Of a DNA stretch of 64,000 bases, positions 46,080 through 56,700 are shown one piece after another. Source of the DNA: Marinilabiliaceae bacterium (GTDB lineage: Bacteria; Bacteroidota; Bacteroidia; Bacteroidales; Marinilabiliaceae); contig JAFGBR010000010.1 of the NCBI GenBank assembly GCA_016933045.1, positions 98,371 to 162,370 on the forward strand, read 5' to 3'. Both the position numbers and the translations under genes were made by a program. Every line of letters starts with the position of its first letter. The first letter of the stretch is position 1. The notes beneath the pieces were generated by a model. It was not told the origin of the DNA. It saw only the letters and a list, made by a program, of their open reading frames with translations, and did no database searches.

Positions 46080-48707
46080 TTATTCAATCATTGAATGATA
46101 AATAACCTTCAATATTTTAGTTCTGAAATTTCCTTCCGTTAACTTATTATTCCAAACATGCGGATGTACCCTGTTTGAAAGAAAAACATATACCAAATCA
46201 TAATCAGGATCGGCCCAAACCATTGTTCCGGTAAACCCCAAATGACCATAAGAATTTAATGAAGCTTCAGGGCAGACAGGGCTTGGCCTTGTTGTATCTG
46301 GTTCTGGCTTGTCAAACCCTAATCCACGTCTATTATCAGTATCGAACTGATGGGTAAATAAACGAATTGTTTCTGGCTTAAACAATTTCACGTCGCCATA
46401 CATCCCCTTATTCAAATATAATTGCATCATTTTAACCAATGCATCGGCATTTGAAAATAAACCTGCATTACCAGCAACACCTCCTATAATTGTAGCTCCC
46501 GGATCATGTACATATCCACGAAGCAATTGTTTCCGAAAAACCCGATCGTTCTCAGTTGGTACAATTTGAAAGGACTTAAATGATTGCAATGGCAAATATG
46601 TAATTGTAGAAATATCCATTGGAGAAAAAAGAATTGAATCAACAATGTTATGAATAGACTTGTTCATTGTCTTTTCAATAACATGTTGTAAAAGATAAAA
46701 TCCCATATCGCTATATCGATAAGCTTTTAAAGTATCAACAGATGACATTAATATTTTGGAATATACCGAATCGACATAATTCTTATTCATATACAAATTA
46801 CGAGCCACCTCGATATTAAAAACAGAATCGTACGACTGTTTAAAGGCATCACTCTTAAGCTTTGCCATCTTACTCAAATATAAATTATTAGCTACTTTGT
46901 TAGGATATTTTGCCGAATATTTTTTACTAAATAAATTTCCGGTTACTAAACCACGATCGATAAAATCATAAAACGTTGTAATCACTGATGGTAAACCAGC
47001 TTTATGTCGTAATATTTCTGATATTTTTAAATTGCCCTTATTTGTTGTATCGGTTTCGGGCAAATATTGTTTTAATGGAGCATTAATATCTAAACGTCCT
47101 GTTTCGTAAAGATTCATAACAACCGGAGTCGTTGCCATTATTTTTGTAACTGATGCAATGTCGTACAAATCACTTAACAATACTGGTTCATTTTCGGTAA
47201 AAGTTTTTAACCCAAATGCTTTTCGATATACAATACACCCCTTACGAGCTATAATTACCTGCGCACCGGGTGTTGCACCTATTTGAATGGCATCATTAAT
47301 AATAGAATCAATTTTTTCCAATGAATCAGGGTTAATACCTGCTTCTGACGAAACACCAATTTTTAACCTGTTTTTTTTTGTAGTATAAAACCTACCCCGA
47401 TTTGAAATGCCATTTAACTTATAAAGACATTTACCCGATAACGCTATTCCTCCAAATATACCCTGAATAGCATAACGATATAAAATATCGGTTTTCTGAT
47501 ATCCAATAACAATAGAATTAAAACAACTATAATCATTTGAAACAATACCACTTTCAAAATCATCGTCGATTAACACCAGATGAAATTTTATTTTAGGATG
47601 AATACTCCTTGTTTTCCAGCATTTTAAAGATAATATCGGTAATTGATCTTTATTATTACAGATAATTATAACATGATTTTCAGATTTATCATTATGGAAC
47701 GACAATAATTGGGGCGATATATCAGGAAATTTTTGAAAGCGATCTTTATAAAACAATAAATCATTAGAAATATCAGAACGATACCCGATTCGATAATCAA
47801 CCAATCCAATATTCTTCTGATTCATTTTTTTTAAAGGCAATATATTTTTTTGGTTAGATACTAAACAAAGCGATTTTTCAAATATTTGACTTGCATATTT
47901 CTCAGGAAACAAAACTGATTGTTGCACCTGATCTTGTAATTTCGAGTTCTTTAATTTTAATACCCAATTGATTTTTTTATCGAGCAAAGAATAATCAATC
48001 AACTGATTTTCCACAGCACTAAGAAACTTATCGACATCTTTCTCGAAATTCTCGGTATAAAACAAAATAGGCTGTGAAATAACATCTTCAAGAGTAAAAC
48101 CAACATAAGGAGTTAAATTATTGCTAAAATTATATTCCAAAAAACCATTTGATCCATTAAATTCATTTTCATACTGAAAAACCCCAATTTTTTTTTGATA
48201 TTTCTTAAAGAAACGTGGTAACTGCATTAAACCAATTTGTTCTATTGATTTTTCTTTTCGAAATACCAAATAACTAGAAATAATACTACTTAAATCCATA
48301 GAGCCCATAGTAATATCATCGATAATAAAATCGTTAAGAAAACCATCAATCATAATATGCGTTTTCAAATAAGAATTCAAAAACTCACTTACAGTAACAT
48401 CATCCCACGCAGTTCTAAGAGTTTGATTTGAAGGAAACTGAATGTGGTTTTCTTTAGATAATTCATTAATATTAATAACTACTAATGGGTGGTGATTTAA
48501 TGACACATTAAGTTTTTCGTTTAATGAATTAACTATAACAGCTCCAGGAACAATACCCGAACTAAAATCAATTTGATTATTATTTGCAATAAATAGTAAA
48601 CCTATCTTTTGCCTTAAACTCATAGTATTTTCATTAACACTATAACCCAAAACAAAATTTACAAACAACAAACAAATCAAAAAAGCCACTCCCTTATAGT
48701 TCACCAT
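46080..48707 (-). CDS. Degenerate GH3-like / beta-lactamase (serine hydrolase) fusion protein
   Basis: An 875-residue exported protein (signal peptide ~1-21). The N-terminal ~430 residues align in outline with GH3 beta-N-acetylglucosaminidases (MSLRQKIGLLFIANN; HHPLVVININELS; FPSNQTLRTAWDD), but the catalytic KHFPGHG loop and its nearby acid are not found and the domain is short. Residues ~465-865 form a class C beta-lactamase/DD-peptidase-like domain: the SxxK motif is S519-V-T-K522, followed by KAYRYSDMGFYL with the tyrosine, and YGHLGFTGTMVWADPD near the end. Related Bacteroidota proteins join an active GH3 to this domain for cell-wall recycling; here only the serine hydrolase looks active. 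Possible peptidase or esterase of wall fragments. Confidence 0.82.
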   Translation of the reverse strand: MVNYKGVAFLICLLFVNFVLGYSVNENTMSLRQKIGLLFIANNNQIDFSSGIVPGAVIVNSLNEKLNVSLNHHPLVVININELSKENHIQFPSNQTLRTAWDDVTVSEFLNSYLKTHIMIDGFLNDFIIDDITMGSMDLSSIISSYLVFRKEKSIEQIGLMQLPRFFKKYQKKIGVFQYENEFNGSNGFLEYNFSNNLTPYVGFTLEDVISQPILFYTENFEKDVDKFLSAVENQLIDYSLLDKKINWVLKLKNSKLQDQVQQSVLFPEKYASQIFEKSLCLVSNQKNILPLKKMNQKNIGLVDYRIGYRSDISNDLLFYKDRFQKFPDISPQLLSFHNDKSENHVIIICNNKDQLPILSLKCWKTRSIHPKIKFHLVLIDDDFESGIVSNDYSCFNSIVIGYQKTDILYRYAIQGIFGGIALSGKCLYKLNGISNRGRFYTTKKNRLKIGVSSEAGINPDSLEKIDSIINDAIQIGATPGAQVIIARKGCIVYRKAFGLKTFTENEPVLLSDLYDIASVTKIMATTPVVMNLYETGRLDINAPLKQYLPETDTTNKGNLKISEILRHKAGLPSVITTFYDFIDRGLVTGNLFSKKYSAKYPNKVANNLYLSKMAKLKSDAFKQSYDSVFNIEVARNLYMNKNYVDSVYSKILMSSVDTLKAYRYSDMGFYLLQHVIEKTMNKSIHNIVDSILFSPMDISTITYLPLQSFKSFQIVPTENDRVFRKQLLRGYVHDPGATIIGGVAGNAGLFSNADALVKMMQLYLNKGMYGDVKLFKPETIRLFTHQFDTDNRRGLGFDKPEPDTTRPSPVCPEASLNSYGHLGFTGTMVWADPDYDLVYVFLSNRVHPHVWNNKLTEGNFRTKILKVIYHSMIE

Positions 48708-48969
48708 GTATCACTTACCTAAAACATTAACAAAATAAACCGGTAATTATTCATTTATTACATACAAACCACTCGATACAAAAATATATTTCTAAAAAAA
48801 TGCAATATAAAAAAGTCTGTACAATGAGTAAAGCTAAACATAAAAAAAGATGATGAGGAGTAATAAAGTTTCGAAATTCGAAAAATATGTAGTAAATTCA
48901 ACACTTTGTTTGGTTTATTTACATACAAAGCTTATTTTAGAATTAATAAATCACTTTATAATTTGATAC

Positions 48970-49377
48970 ATGAGTATTAATGATAATATTAGCAATGCGC
49001 TGGTTCAAAATTGGGAAGACAAAGTTATTTTGGTGGTAGAAGATGTTGACACCAATAAAATATTTTTTGATGCTGCCCTTCGTAAAACAAAAGCCAAAAT
49101 TTTATGGGCTAAAGATGGTCAGGAAGCCGTTGATATGTTCCAGGAAAATACGGTTGATCTGGTACTTATGGATCTTCAGCTTCCTATTATGGATGGCTAT
49201 ACTGCAACCCGAAAGATTAAAGAAATTAATAAAGATATTCCTATTATTGCCCAAACAGCCCATGTTATGTCTGGCGAAAGAGAAAAATGTTTAGAAGCCG
49301 GTTGCGATGATTATCTGGCAAAACCAATTCGTCTACAATTTTTAATGGATACGTTGTCGAAATTTTTAAACAAATAA
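48970..49377 (+). CDS. Single-domain response regulator (REC)
   Basis: A 135-residue CheY-like receiver: acidic E24-D25, phospho-acceptor D68 (LVLMDLQLP), switch Thr in IAQTAHVM, and Lys in LAKPIRLQ. The signature WAKDGQEAVDMF and QTAHV are close to receivers at the end of hybrid kinases, including the one at 12079 in this window. No output domain. It precedes the hybrid regulator at 49524 but has its own terminator, so a functional link is uncertain. Confidence 0.9.
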   Translation: MSINDNISNALVQNWEDKVILVVEDVDTNKIFFDAALRKTKAKILWAKDGQEAVDMFQENTVDLVLMDLQLPIMDGYTATRKIKEINKDIPIIAQTAHVMSGEREKCLEAGCDDYLAKPIRLQFLMDTLSKFLNK

Positions 49378-49392
49378 AACATTATTACATAT

Positions 49393-49428
49393 AAAAAACA
49401 ACCGCTTTGAAAAAAACGGTTGTTTTTT
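49393..49428 (+). terminator. Terminator of the REC gene
   Basis: Stem aaaaaacaaccg (49393-49404) pairs with 49417-49428 across a 12-nt loop, ending in a T run. It separates the REC gene from the hybrid regulator. Confidence 0.75.
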
Positions 49429-49523
49429 TATCAAAAATTTTTCTCATCTTCTTTGTATCCTATTTTAATAATTAGCTTTACTTGGGATATAACAAAGCTA
49501 TTATTAAACACATAGCAATTAAA

Positions 49524-52500
49524 ATGAAACTGGTTTATAAATGGACAATTCAAATCGCATTAATTTTATTATTCAATAACCTGTTTATCTCATTAACCAA
49601 AGGCACAGATAATATAAAAGTTCAAAAGCTATTTTCCGAAAAAGGCCTACCGGGATCAATTGTTAGTAAAATATACCAGGATAAAAACGGTTATATGTGG
49701 TTTGCCATTGAATCATCCGGATTATACCGCTATGATGGCATTAACTTTTTAAACTTTCAACATAATCAATTCGACACCACTTCACTGATTAATAATTTTG
49801 TTAACGTAATTGAAGAAGACCAATTTGAAAACTTATGGATTGGTACCACCGGAGGTTTAGATGTTAAATTAAAAAACAGCAATAAATTTACCCATCTGCT
49901 AATTAGCAAACCATTTAACGATTTTAAAATCAATTGCATAATAAAAGACATCAATCAGCAGATGTTAATCGGCACTAACTCAGGTCTTTATGTTTATAAT
50001 AATTACCAAACCCCTCCCTCACATTCAAAACTAATACCTTACGAAGGTACAACCTCAAATTCTATTTCGGACGAAATTGCAATACGATCATTTTTCGAAG
50101 ATGATAACAATATAATGTGGATAGGAACATCTATAGGTCTGTTTATGAAACAATCAAAATCAGATAAACTATTTTATTGTGCAGCCAACAACAACGAAAA
50201 ACGCAACATTAATATTACTTCGATAACATCAAAAAATAAAAATGAATTAATTATTGGAGCTTACGAAGGAGTATTTATTTACAACAAAACAACCGATTTT
50301 TTAACGCAAATTTTTTTCCCTACTAATACTGTTTATAACCGCGGAAAAGCCGGTATTAAAGAAATTTTAACTGATAATAAAAACAGATGGTGGATAGCAA
50401 CAATGCAATACGGCCTAATTTGTGTTATACCACAAAAGGATAATACAATACAAAAAGTTATTGAAATAAAAGGACTGCATTCAAGTACCATTATTGATTT
50501 ATTTAAAGATTTTCAAAACAACATTTGGATCTCATCGAAATACGATGGCCTATATTTATACGATAGTCATTTGCAAGTATTTGAAGGCGTAACTCTACCA
50601 CATCCAAACAACAATATTGATGATTTTTTTGTAATGGCAGTATGCGAAGACAACAATGAGAATTTATTTGTTGGAACACGAAGTCATGGTGTATTTATAT
50701 ACAACAATAAATACAACAAAGTTTCAGCCTTAAAGTTACCCAATAGCATCGCCTATCATCCCAGAAGAATTGAATCATTATTCATCGACACAAAAAATAA
50801 CCTGTGGATAGGAAGTAACAAAGGCTTTTTCAAACACTCCCTAACAGATAAAAAAACAGAGTATTTTAAAGAAAAATCTATTTGGACGTTTTATGAAGAT
50901 AACAAAGGATTAATATGGATTGGTTCAATAAACGGAATTTACATTTACAATCCATTAAGCAATAAAATATCCCGCTTAGAAAATACAAAACATCATTCAT
51001 TTTTTAATTCACACCTTAGTATTGGAATTATTAAACAAACCTACGACGGATCAATATGGTTTGGATCATTCTTTGATGGACTGTTCCGATACTTTCCAGA
51101 AAAAGACTCACTCCTGCTATTACAAAATATTAAAGAAAACCCAAATAGTATAAGTGATAACAGCATACGTTCATTTTACCAAGCACCTGACAGCTCTATT
51201 TGGATTGGCACCCGGTCACAAGGATTAAACCTTATTAATATAAAAACCGATTCAATTGAACACATTTTAAAAAGCGACGGACTGGCATCTAATGCTATTT
51301 ACCAAATTTTAAGTGATAATAACAATAATATATGGTTAGGTACCGACATGGGTCTTATTAAACTTAATCGTAAAAATAGATCAATTACCAATTACAACAA
51401 TAATTACGGATTACCAACTTCGATATTTGAGCCTCGCTCGGGCTGTAAACTAAAAAGTAACAAACTTGCTTTTGGATATTTCGATGGAATAATAGTTTTT
51501 AATCCAGATAGCATTTTTAAATACGAGTATAATAGCCGACTCATTATTTCATCGATAAAAACCAATGGTAATATACTAAGATACAATCTATTATCAAACG
51601 ATTCAATTGTTTTAAACCATAACGAAAACCTCATTAATTTCGAATTCGCTTTATTAGATTATGCAATATCATCAAAAAATCAATATACATACATTCTCGA
51701 AGGCTTTGACAATAAATGGATCAATCCAACAAATCGTAACTATGCTACATATACAAATCTGCATCCGGGAAATTATAAATTCAAACTTAAAGCATCGAAC
51801 TATCAAAACGACTGGAGTAATGACACAATAGAAGTATCAATAATTATTAAACCTCCATTTTGGAAAACAGGAATAGCATACTTTATTTATTTTTTTACCA
51901 TTACCCTTCTAATTCTTTCAATATATTGGATAATTAAAATACAATTAAATTTAAGACATAAAATTATTGAAGCCGAAAACGAAACTAAAAGAACCATTGA
52001 AATAGAAGAAACCAAAATTGATTTCTTCACTAATATTGCTCACGAATTTCAAACTCCGCTAACATTAATATTAGCTCCTATTGAAAAACTTATTAATATA
52101 GTAAACCCCAATAGCGACACCGGACGATACGTTTATACTATTAAAAAAAACTCAGAACATCTTCTTAAACTTATTGAACAACTTTTATATTTCAGAAAAG
52201 TACAATCGGGAATTGGAAAACTAAATTATAGTAACTGTGATATTATTTCACTTACAAATAATTGCATAATTCAGTTTCAGGAACTAGCAAAACAAAAAAA
52301 TATTCAATTAGTATTTAATTCATCAATTAATAAAACTTCAATTAATATTGATAGCGATAAAATTGAAAAAGTTATAACCAATTTAATAATGAATAGTTTA
52401 AAATATTCTTATGAATATGGGAAAATAATAATTCGCATTAACAATGTCACACTTCCTGAACAAACCATCATTAATAAATATAAAATATTCAAAAAAAATA

Positions 52501-53603
52501 TAATAACATATAAATCATATATTCAATTATCGTTTTGGGATAATGGTCAAGGTATTCCCAATAACGATAAAGTTTTTACCCGCTACTATCAAAAAAACAA
52601 AAAAGGAATTGGAGCCGGAATTGGACTCGATTTAGCCAAAACAATTATAGAATTACACAAAGGAAAAATTGAATATTCAAGCAATGAAAAAACTGGCACA
52701 GAATTTTTAGTTTACCTGCCTTATTCAAACTCAAATAATAAAACAACCACAAATACTCAATCAACTATTAAACTAGCTGATACAATAATTAACAATAATC
52801 TCAAACCACTAAATAACAACTTTGAAAATATACAAAACATAAATTCAGAAAAAGCGCTAATACTTATTGTAGATGACAATCAAGACTTATTAAACTTTTT
52901 AGCCGAAAACATGGAAGATCATTATAAGGTTATAGTTGCTGAAAATGGTCAATCGGGTTATGAAAAGGCTTCTCAATACCTACCCGATATAATAATAAGC
53001 GATGTAATGATGCCTGAAATAGACGGTATAGAGTTATGTAAACGCATTAAAAACGATTTTACCACATGCCATATTCCATTCATCATGTTATCGGCTAAAA
53101 ACAGTATTGAAGATAAACTTGAAGGATTAGACATCGGTGCTGATGAATATATTGAAAAACCATTCAACCTAAGGCATCTTGAACTAAAAATATCGGGTAT
53201 TCTTCAACTTCGAAATAATATCCAGAAACACATTCTGTCGAAAGGAAAACAAATTGATATTTATGGTAAAAACATGTCTGTATACGACAAGGATTTTCTT
53301 AATAAGATTTATGATGTAATACAAAAAAAACTATCGGATTCGGAGTACAGCGTTGAAAAGTTATCGGGCGATGTTGGACTTAGCCGTGCTCAATTAAACC
53401 GAAAATTAAAGGCATTAATAAATCAATCGCCAATGGAACTTATTTACTCTATTCGTTTAGAGGAAGCCAAAAGATTACTATCATCCGAAGGGTATAACGT
53501 TTCGGATGTTGCATATATGACTGGCTTTAAAAGCCCAAGCTCATTTAGTACCGTTTTTAAAAACAAATATGGTTATCCTCCTTCTAACATTTCAAATTCA
53601 TAA
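49524..53603 (+). CDS. Hybrid two-component system regulator (Reg_prop, HK, REC, AraC)
   Basis: A 1359-residue one-protein signalling system. The N-terminal anchor (~1-25) precedes a periplasmic sensor of Reg_prop repeats (~35-660, WIGTxxGL-type blades) and a Y_Y_Y domain (ending ~775). A transmembrane helix (~784-806) leads to HisKA with H840 (IAHEFQTPLTL; Gln replaces the usual Arg of HELRTPL), HATPase_c (~940-1075, NSLKYSYEYG, GAGIGLDLAKT), a receiver with D1160 (ISDVMMPEIDG) and a C-terminal AraC HTH (~1260-1355, GLSRAQLNRKLKALINQSP, DVAYMTGFKSPSSFSTVFKN). Such regulators sense breakdown products of a polysaccharide and switch on the matching hydrolases. The ATG at 49524 is preferred over a TTG 14 codons upstream. 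The convergent pectin methylesterase gene is the likeliest target. Confidence 0.93.
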   Translation: MKLVYKWTIQIALILLFNNLFISLTKGTDNIKVQKLFSEKGLPGSIVSKIYQDKNGYMWFAIESSGLYRYDGINFLNFQHNQFDTTSLINNFVNVIEEDQFENLWIGTTGGLDVKLKNSNKFTHLLISKPFNDFKINCIIKDINQQMLIGTNSGLYVYNNYQTPPSHSKLIPYEGTTSNSISDEIAIRSFFEDDNNIMWIGTSIGLFMKQSKSDKLFYCAANNNEKRNINITSITSKNKNELIIGAYEGVFIYNKTTDFLTQIFFPTNTVYNRGKAGIKEILTDNKNRWWIATMQYGLICVIPQKDNTIQKVIEIKGLHSSTIIDLFKDFQNNIWISSKYDGLYLYDSHLQVFEGVTLPHPNNNIDDFFVMAVCEDNNENLFVGTRSHGVFIYNNKYNKVSALKLPNSIAYHPRRIESLFIDTKNNLWIGSNKGFFKHSLTDKKTEYFKEKSIWTFYEDNKGLIWIGSINGIYIYNPLSNKISRLENTKHHSFFNSHLSIGIIKQTYDGSIWFGSFFDGLFRYFPEKDSLLLLQNIKENPNSISDNSIRSFYQAPDSSIWIGTRSQGLNLINIKTDSIEHILKSDGLASNAIYQILSDNNNNIWLGTDMGLIKLNRKNRSITNYNNNYGLPTSIFEPRSGCKLKSNKLAFGYFDGIIVFNPDSIFKYEYNSRLIISSIKTNGNILRYNLLSNDSIVLNHNENLINFEFALLDYAISSKNQYTYILEGFDNKWINPTNRNYATYTNLHPGNYKFKLKASNYQNDWSNDTIEVSIIIKPPFWKTGIAYFIYFFTITLLILSIYWIIKIQLNLRHKIIEAENETKRTIEIEETKIDFFTNIAHEFQTPLTLILAPIEKLINIVNPNSDTGRYVYTIKKNSEHLLKLIEQLLYFRKVQSGIGKLNYSNCDIISLTNNCIIQFQELAKQKNIQLVFNSSINKTSINIDSDKIEKVITNLIMNSLKYSYEYGKIIIRINNVTLPEQTIINKYKIFKKNIITYKSYIQLSFWDNGQGIPNNDKVFTRYYQKNKKGIGAGIGLDLAKTIIELHKGKIEYSSNEKTGTEFLVYLPYSNSNNKTTTNTQSTIKLADTIINNNLKPLNNNFENIQNINSEKALILIVDDNQDLLNFLAENMEDHYKVIVAENGQSGYEKASQYLPDIIISDVMMPEIDGIELCKRIKNDFTTCHIPFIMLSAKNSIEDKLEGLDIGADEYIEKPFNLRHLELKISGILQLRNNIQKHILSKGKQIDIYGKNMSVYDKDFLNKIYDVIQKKLSDSEYSVEKLSGDVGLSRAQLNRKLKALINQSPMELIYSIRLEEAKRLLSSEGYNVSDVAYMTGFKSPSSFSTVFKNKYGYPPSNISNS

Positions 53604-53690
53604 TAAAAAAAATAAATATTTACATTCCATAAAAAAGGCTTTTAATATGCTTTAGTTTTTTATCTTCAAATTCAATATCGTACCAATAAA

Positions 53691-53716
53691 AAAAGCAGCT
53701 TTTATAAGCTGCTTTT
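53691..53716. terminator. Terminator between the hybrid regulator and the pectin methylesterase
   Basis: A 10-bp stem (aaaagcagct and its complement, 6-nt loop) flanked by A and T runs, suited to end both convergent genes. Confidence 0.8.
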
Positions 53717-53737
53717 CTATATAATACTTAAGTATAA

Positions 53738-56700
53738 TTACTTAACAATCACCTTAATTGCATTACTTCCTTCTGAATTAATTACATTAACAATCCAAAC
53801 ACCTTTTTCAATTGGATAATTACTGTTTCCATTTGTTTTATATGAAGCAATCAAACTACCGTTAATTGAAAAGATATTAACCGTAGTAACTGATTTTACG
53901 TTAGTTATATAAATTCGTCCATTCACTGCACTTATGTTAGCAGAAGAATTGTTTACTGATTCATAAATACCTGTAGGATCGTTTGCTATTAATGCAGGAA
54001 TTGGATCCCAATTATCGGAACCTTTAGTAAAATTAAAAGTTGAAATATCTACTCCATCTGTCAATGTTGGTATTGATAATACTGTAGACCATGATGCACG
54101 ACTCAACAAATTATTTTCACCCGACAACTCAACAGTACCAAACTCATACATTTTAGCAGACTCACCACCCAATGAACTAGACCATCCTTCAGGCGAAATA
54201 AGCGATTTACCAACATAACCGGTATACCCCGATGTATCAACAGTAGTATTATAAAAAACAACTTCACTGGTAACCGGTTTCCATGGACGTCCGAAATAAC
54301 CTGGCTTAGCAGTCATAGTCGAAGCTGTTTCAACACCAGGAACAGTCGATTTAACATTACACTCATACATTAAATATCCACGTCCGGATTCCTGATAAGC
54401 CGCTGTTAAATAAGCTGCATCACTTCCATTATCACTTGTATTCATAACAAGATCTGTTTTGTAGAATACAGCAACCATACCTCCAAACAAATAATCAACA
54501 GCTCCCATCATTGCACCTTTATATACAACAACTCTTACCCCGTTGGCACCATAAAATGAATCCTGTCGGCCAACTACACGACAATTATTTAAAACTATTT
54601 TATCACCACCAGCAACAGCAATAGCGGCAGCTCGCTCAACAAAACTCTTATCCTGTACCGATGTATTACCATAATCTGTTGGTCTTTCTCCTCTACTACC
54701 CGATGTCCACATTACAACACTATCCTGCGATTCTTTCAGTGAGATGTATTGATTAAACGAATTTTCGAAAATAATATTTTCTGCTTCAAATCCCTTTGAA
54801 TTAACCACAACAGTAGCATTCCAATACGACCCGTTTGTTGTTCCATCGCCCATATTTTCGTATGATAAATAACCATTCTCTTTATTCACCCTTAAAACAT
54901 CAGCATTCCATTTTTGATCATTATTCATACTAAAATAGTTATAACCAGTACCATAATATGAAGTAATTCGAACAGCTCCTTCGGCAATATCAACGCCTTT
55001 ATTCAACAATCCAATACTCGGATTTAACGATGCATTAACAAACGAAACATTAGGCTGATTAATAACCAACATTTCTTCGTAATTTCCCGGATCTATCATT
55101 ACCGTAACTCTCTCCTGGTTAGGACGATTCATCATTGCAATTGCATTTAAAGCTTCGTTAATAGTCTTATACTCTTTATCATTACCAACATAAATTGTTT
55201 CGGCAAAATCAACCACTTTAACAACTTTTATCGACAACAGATATGAAGTATTCAATACCGCCAATTCAACATATCCATCTTCAGTTCCCTTATAAAGATA
55301 CTCAGCAACAACTTTTGTACTTGTATTTTTTGAGTCATTTGTAATAGTATCGCTACCTTCAATAATATAATCAGACAAATAATAATCAGTAATAAAAACC
55401 TTTTCACCCATTTTAACTGGTATTTTGATGGTAGCACCACCACCTGCATACAAATCACCATTTGATCCACGCACACTAACTGAACCTGTAAAAAGTAATC
55501 CTTTATAAGAAGTCGGGTTAGTTACATTTATATCTTTAAACACCCAATCGACTGATCTGTCGAACAAAAGTTCTTTAGATGTAGACTCACCGACAATAGT
55601 AAGATTAGATGTTGGAGCCAATACCAAAGGAAGCGCATCAATACCCTCGGCATAAATTGAGTATACACCATCGCGTAAGACTACATCATCGATCGAAGCG
55701 AAATTATATACATAACCCTCTTCATTTAAATTAGTAAACGTAATACTTAATGGAGCTAATTGTTCCGGAGTTAAAGCATTTCCTGTTGATCGGTCAATAG
55801 CAGTAATTGCAACCGAATATGTTGGTTTCACAACCATATTAACATCCAAAGTCTGAGCTCCGGTAATAGTTACAGTATTTAAAGGTATATAATAATCATT
55901 TACTCCACTTACCGATATAGTGTACTCACAATTTGGTTCTAATTCAACGCTATAAGATGAATCGGAACTATTAAACAAAACCTCGGGCATAAATATTTTA
56001 TTTGCCGCTGGATCGGGAGAAAATACAAACTCTGCATTAACCACATCAGAACCTAAACCAGTAATTTTTCCACTAACAGTATAAAGCTCAACCGATTGAA
56101 TATTTACATTTAAAGTAGATGTAGTATCAACAACATTAAGCATTGCCTCACTATTAATAATAAATCCATTAGCTCCAGTTAAACTTAACTCATAAAAATA
56201 GCCAACCGGCAAATCAACAGTATAAGTATTTCCCGATATTGCAGCAGACCACACTTTTCCGGCTTCATTTTCAAATACGATACCAAAATCAGAAGGAATA
56301 CCTGATGCAGCAATAGTATCAATAACTCCCGAAACTGTATTATAAACCGCATCTTTTCGGTAAACCCTATAATAACTTGGCTTATCCTGAGTATCGTAAA
56401 CATGATAAATGCCACTTTGTTTAGCAACAAAACTATACTCAGCTAAATCAGTTCCCAAAGAAACAACATCGGTCTGTGCATTTGCATCAGCTGCATAAAC
56501 AAAATTAAGTTGTCCAAAACCACTTTGCGATAATGCAGCCAATGTTACCTCATCATCTTCACTTAAATTTAAACTCAAATAACGACCAGTGGCAGCTTGT
56601 GAATTCACATAAATACGACCTGTATATCCGGTTACACCACTAACATTTTCATCGTACCTGGTTAAACTGGTATTAGTTGTTCTTAATCTATCATTTGATC

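Noticed and set aside
49393..49428. Inverted repeat considered as an attachment site or CRISPR-like repeat
   Set aside because: Its A-run, stem and T-run fit an ordinary terminator and it is not repeated.
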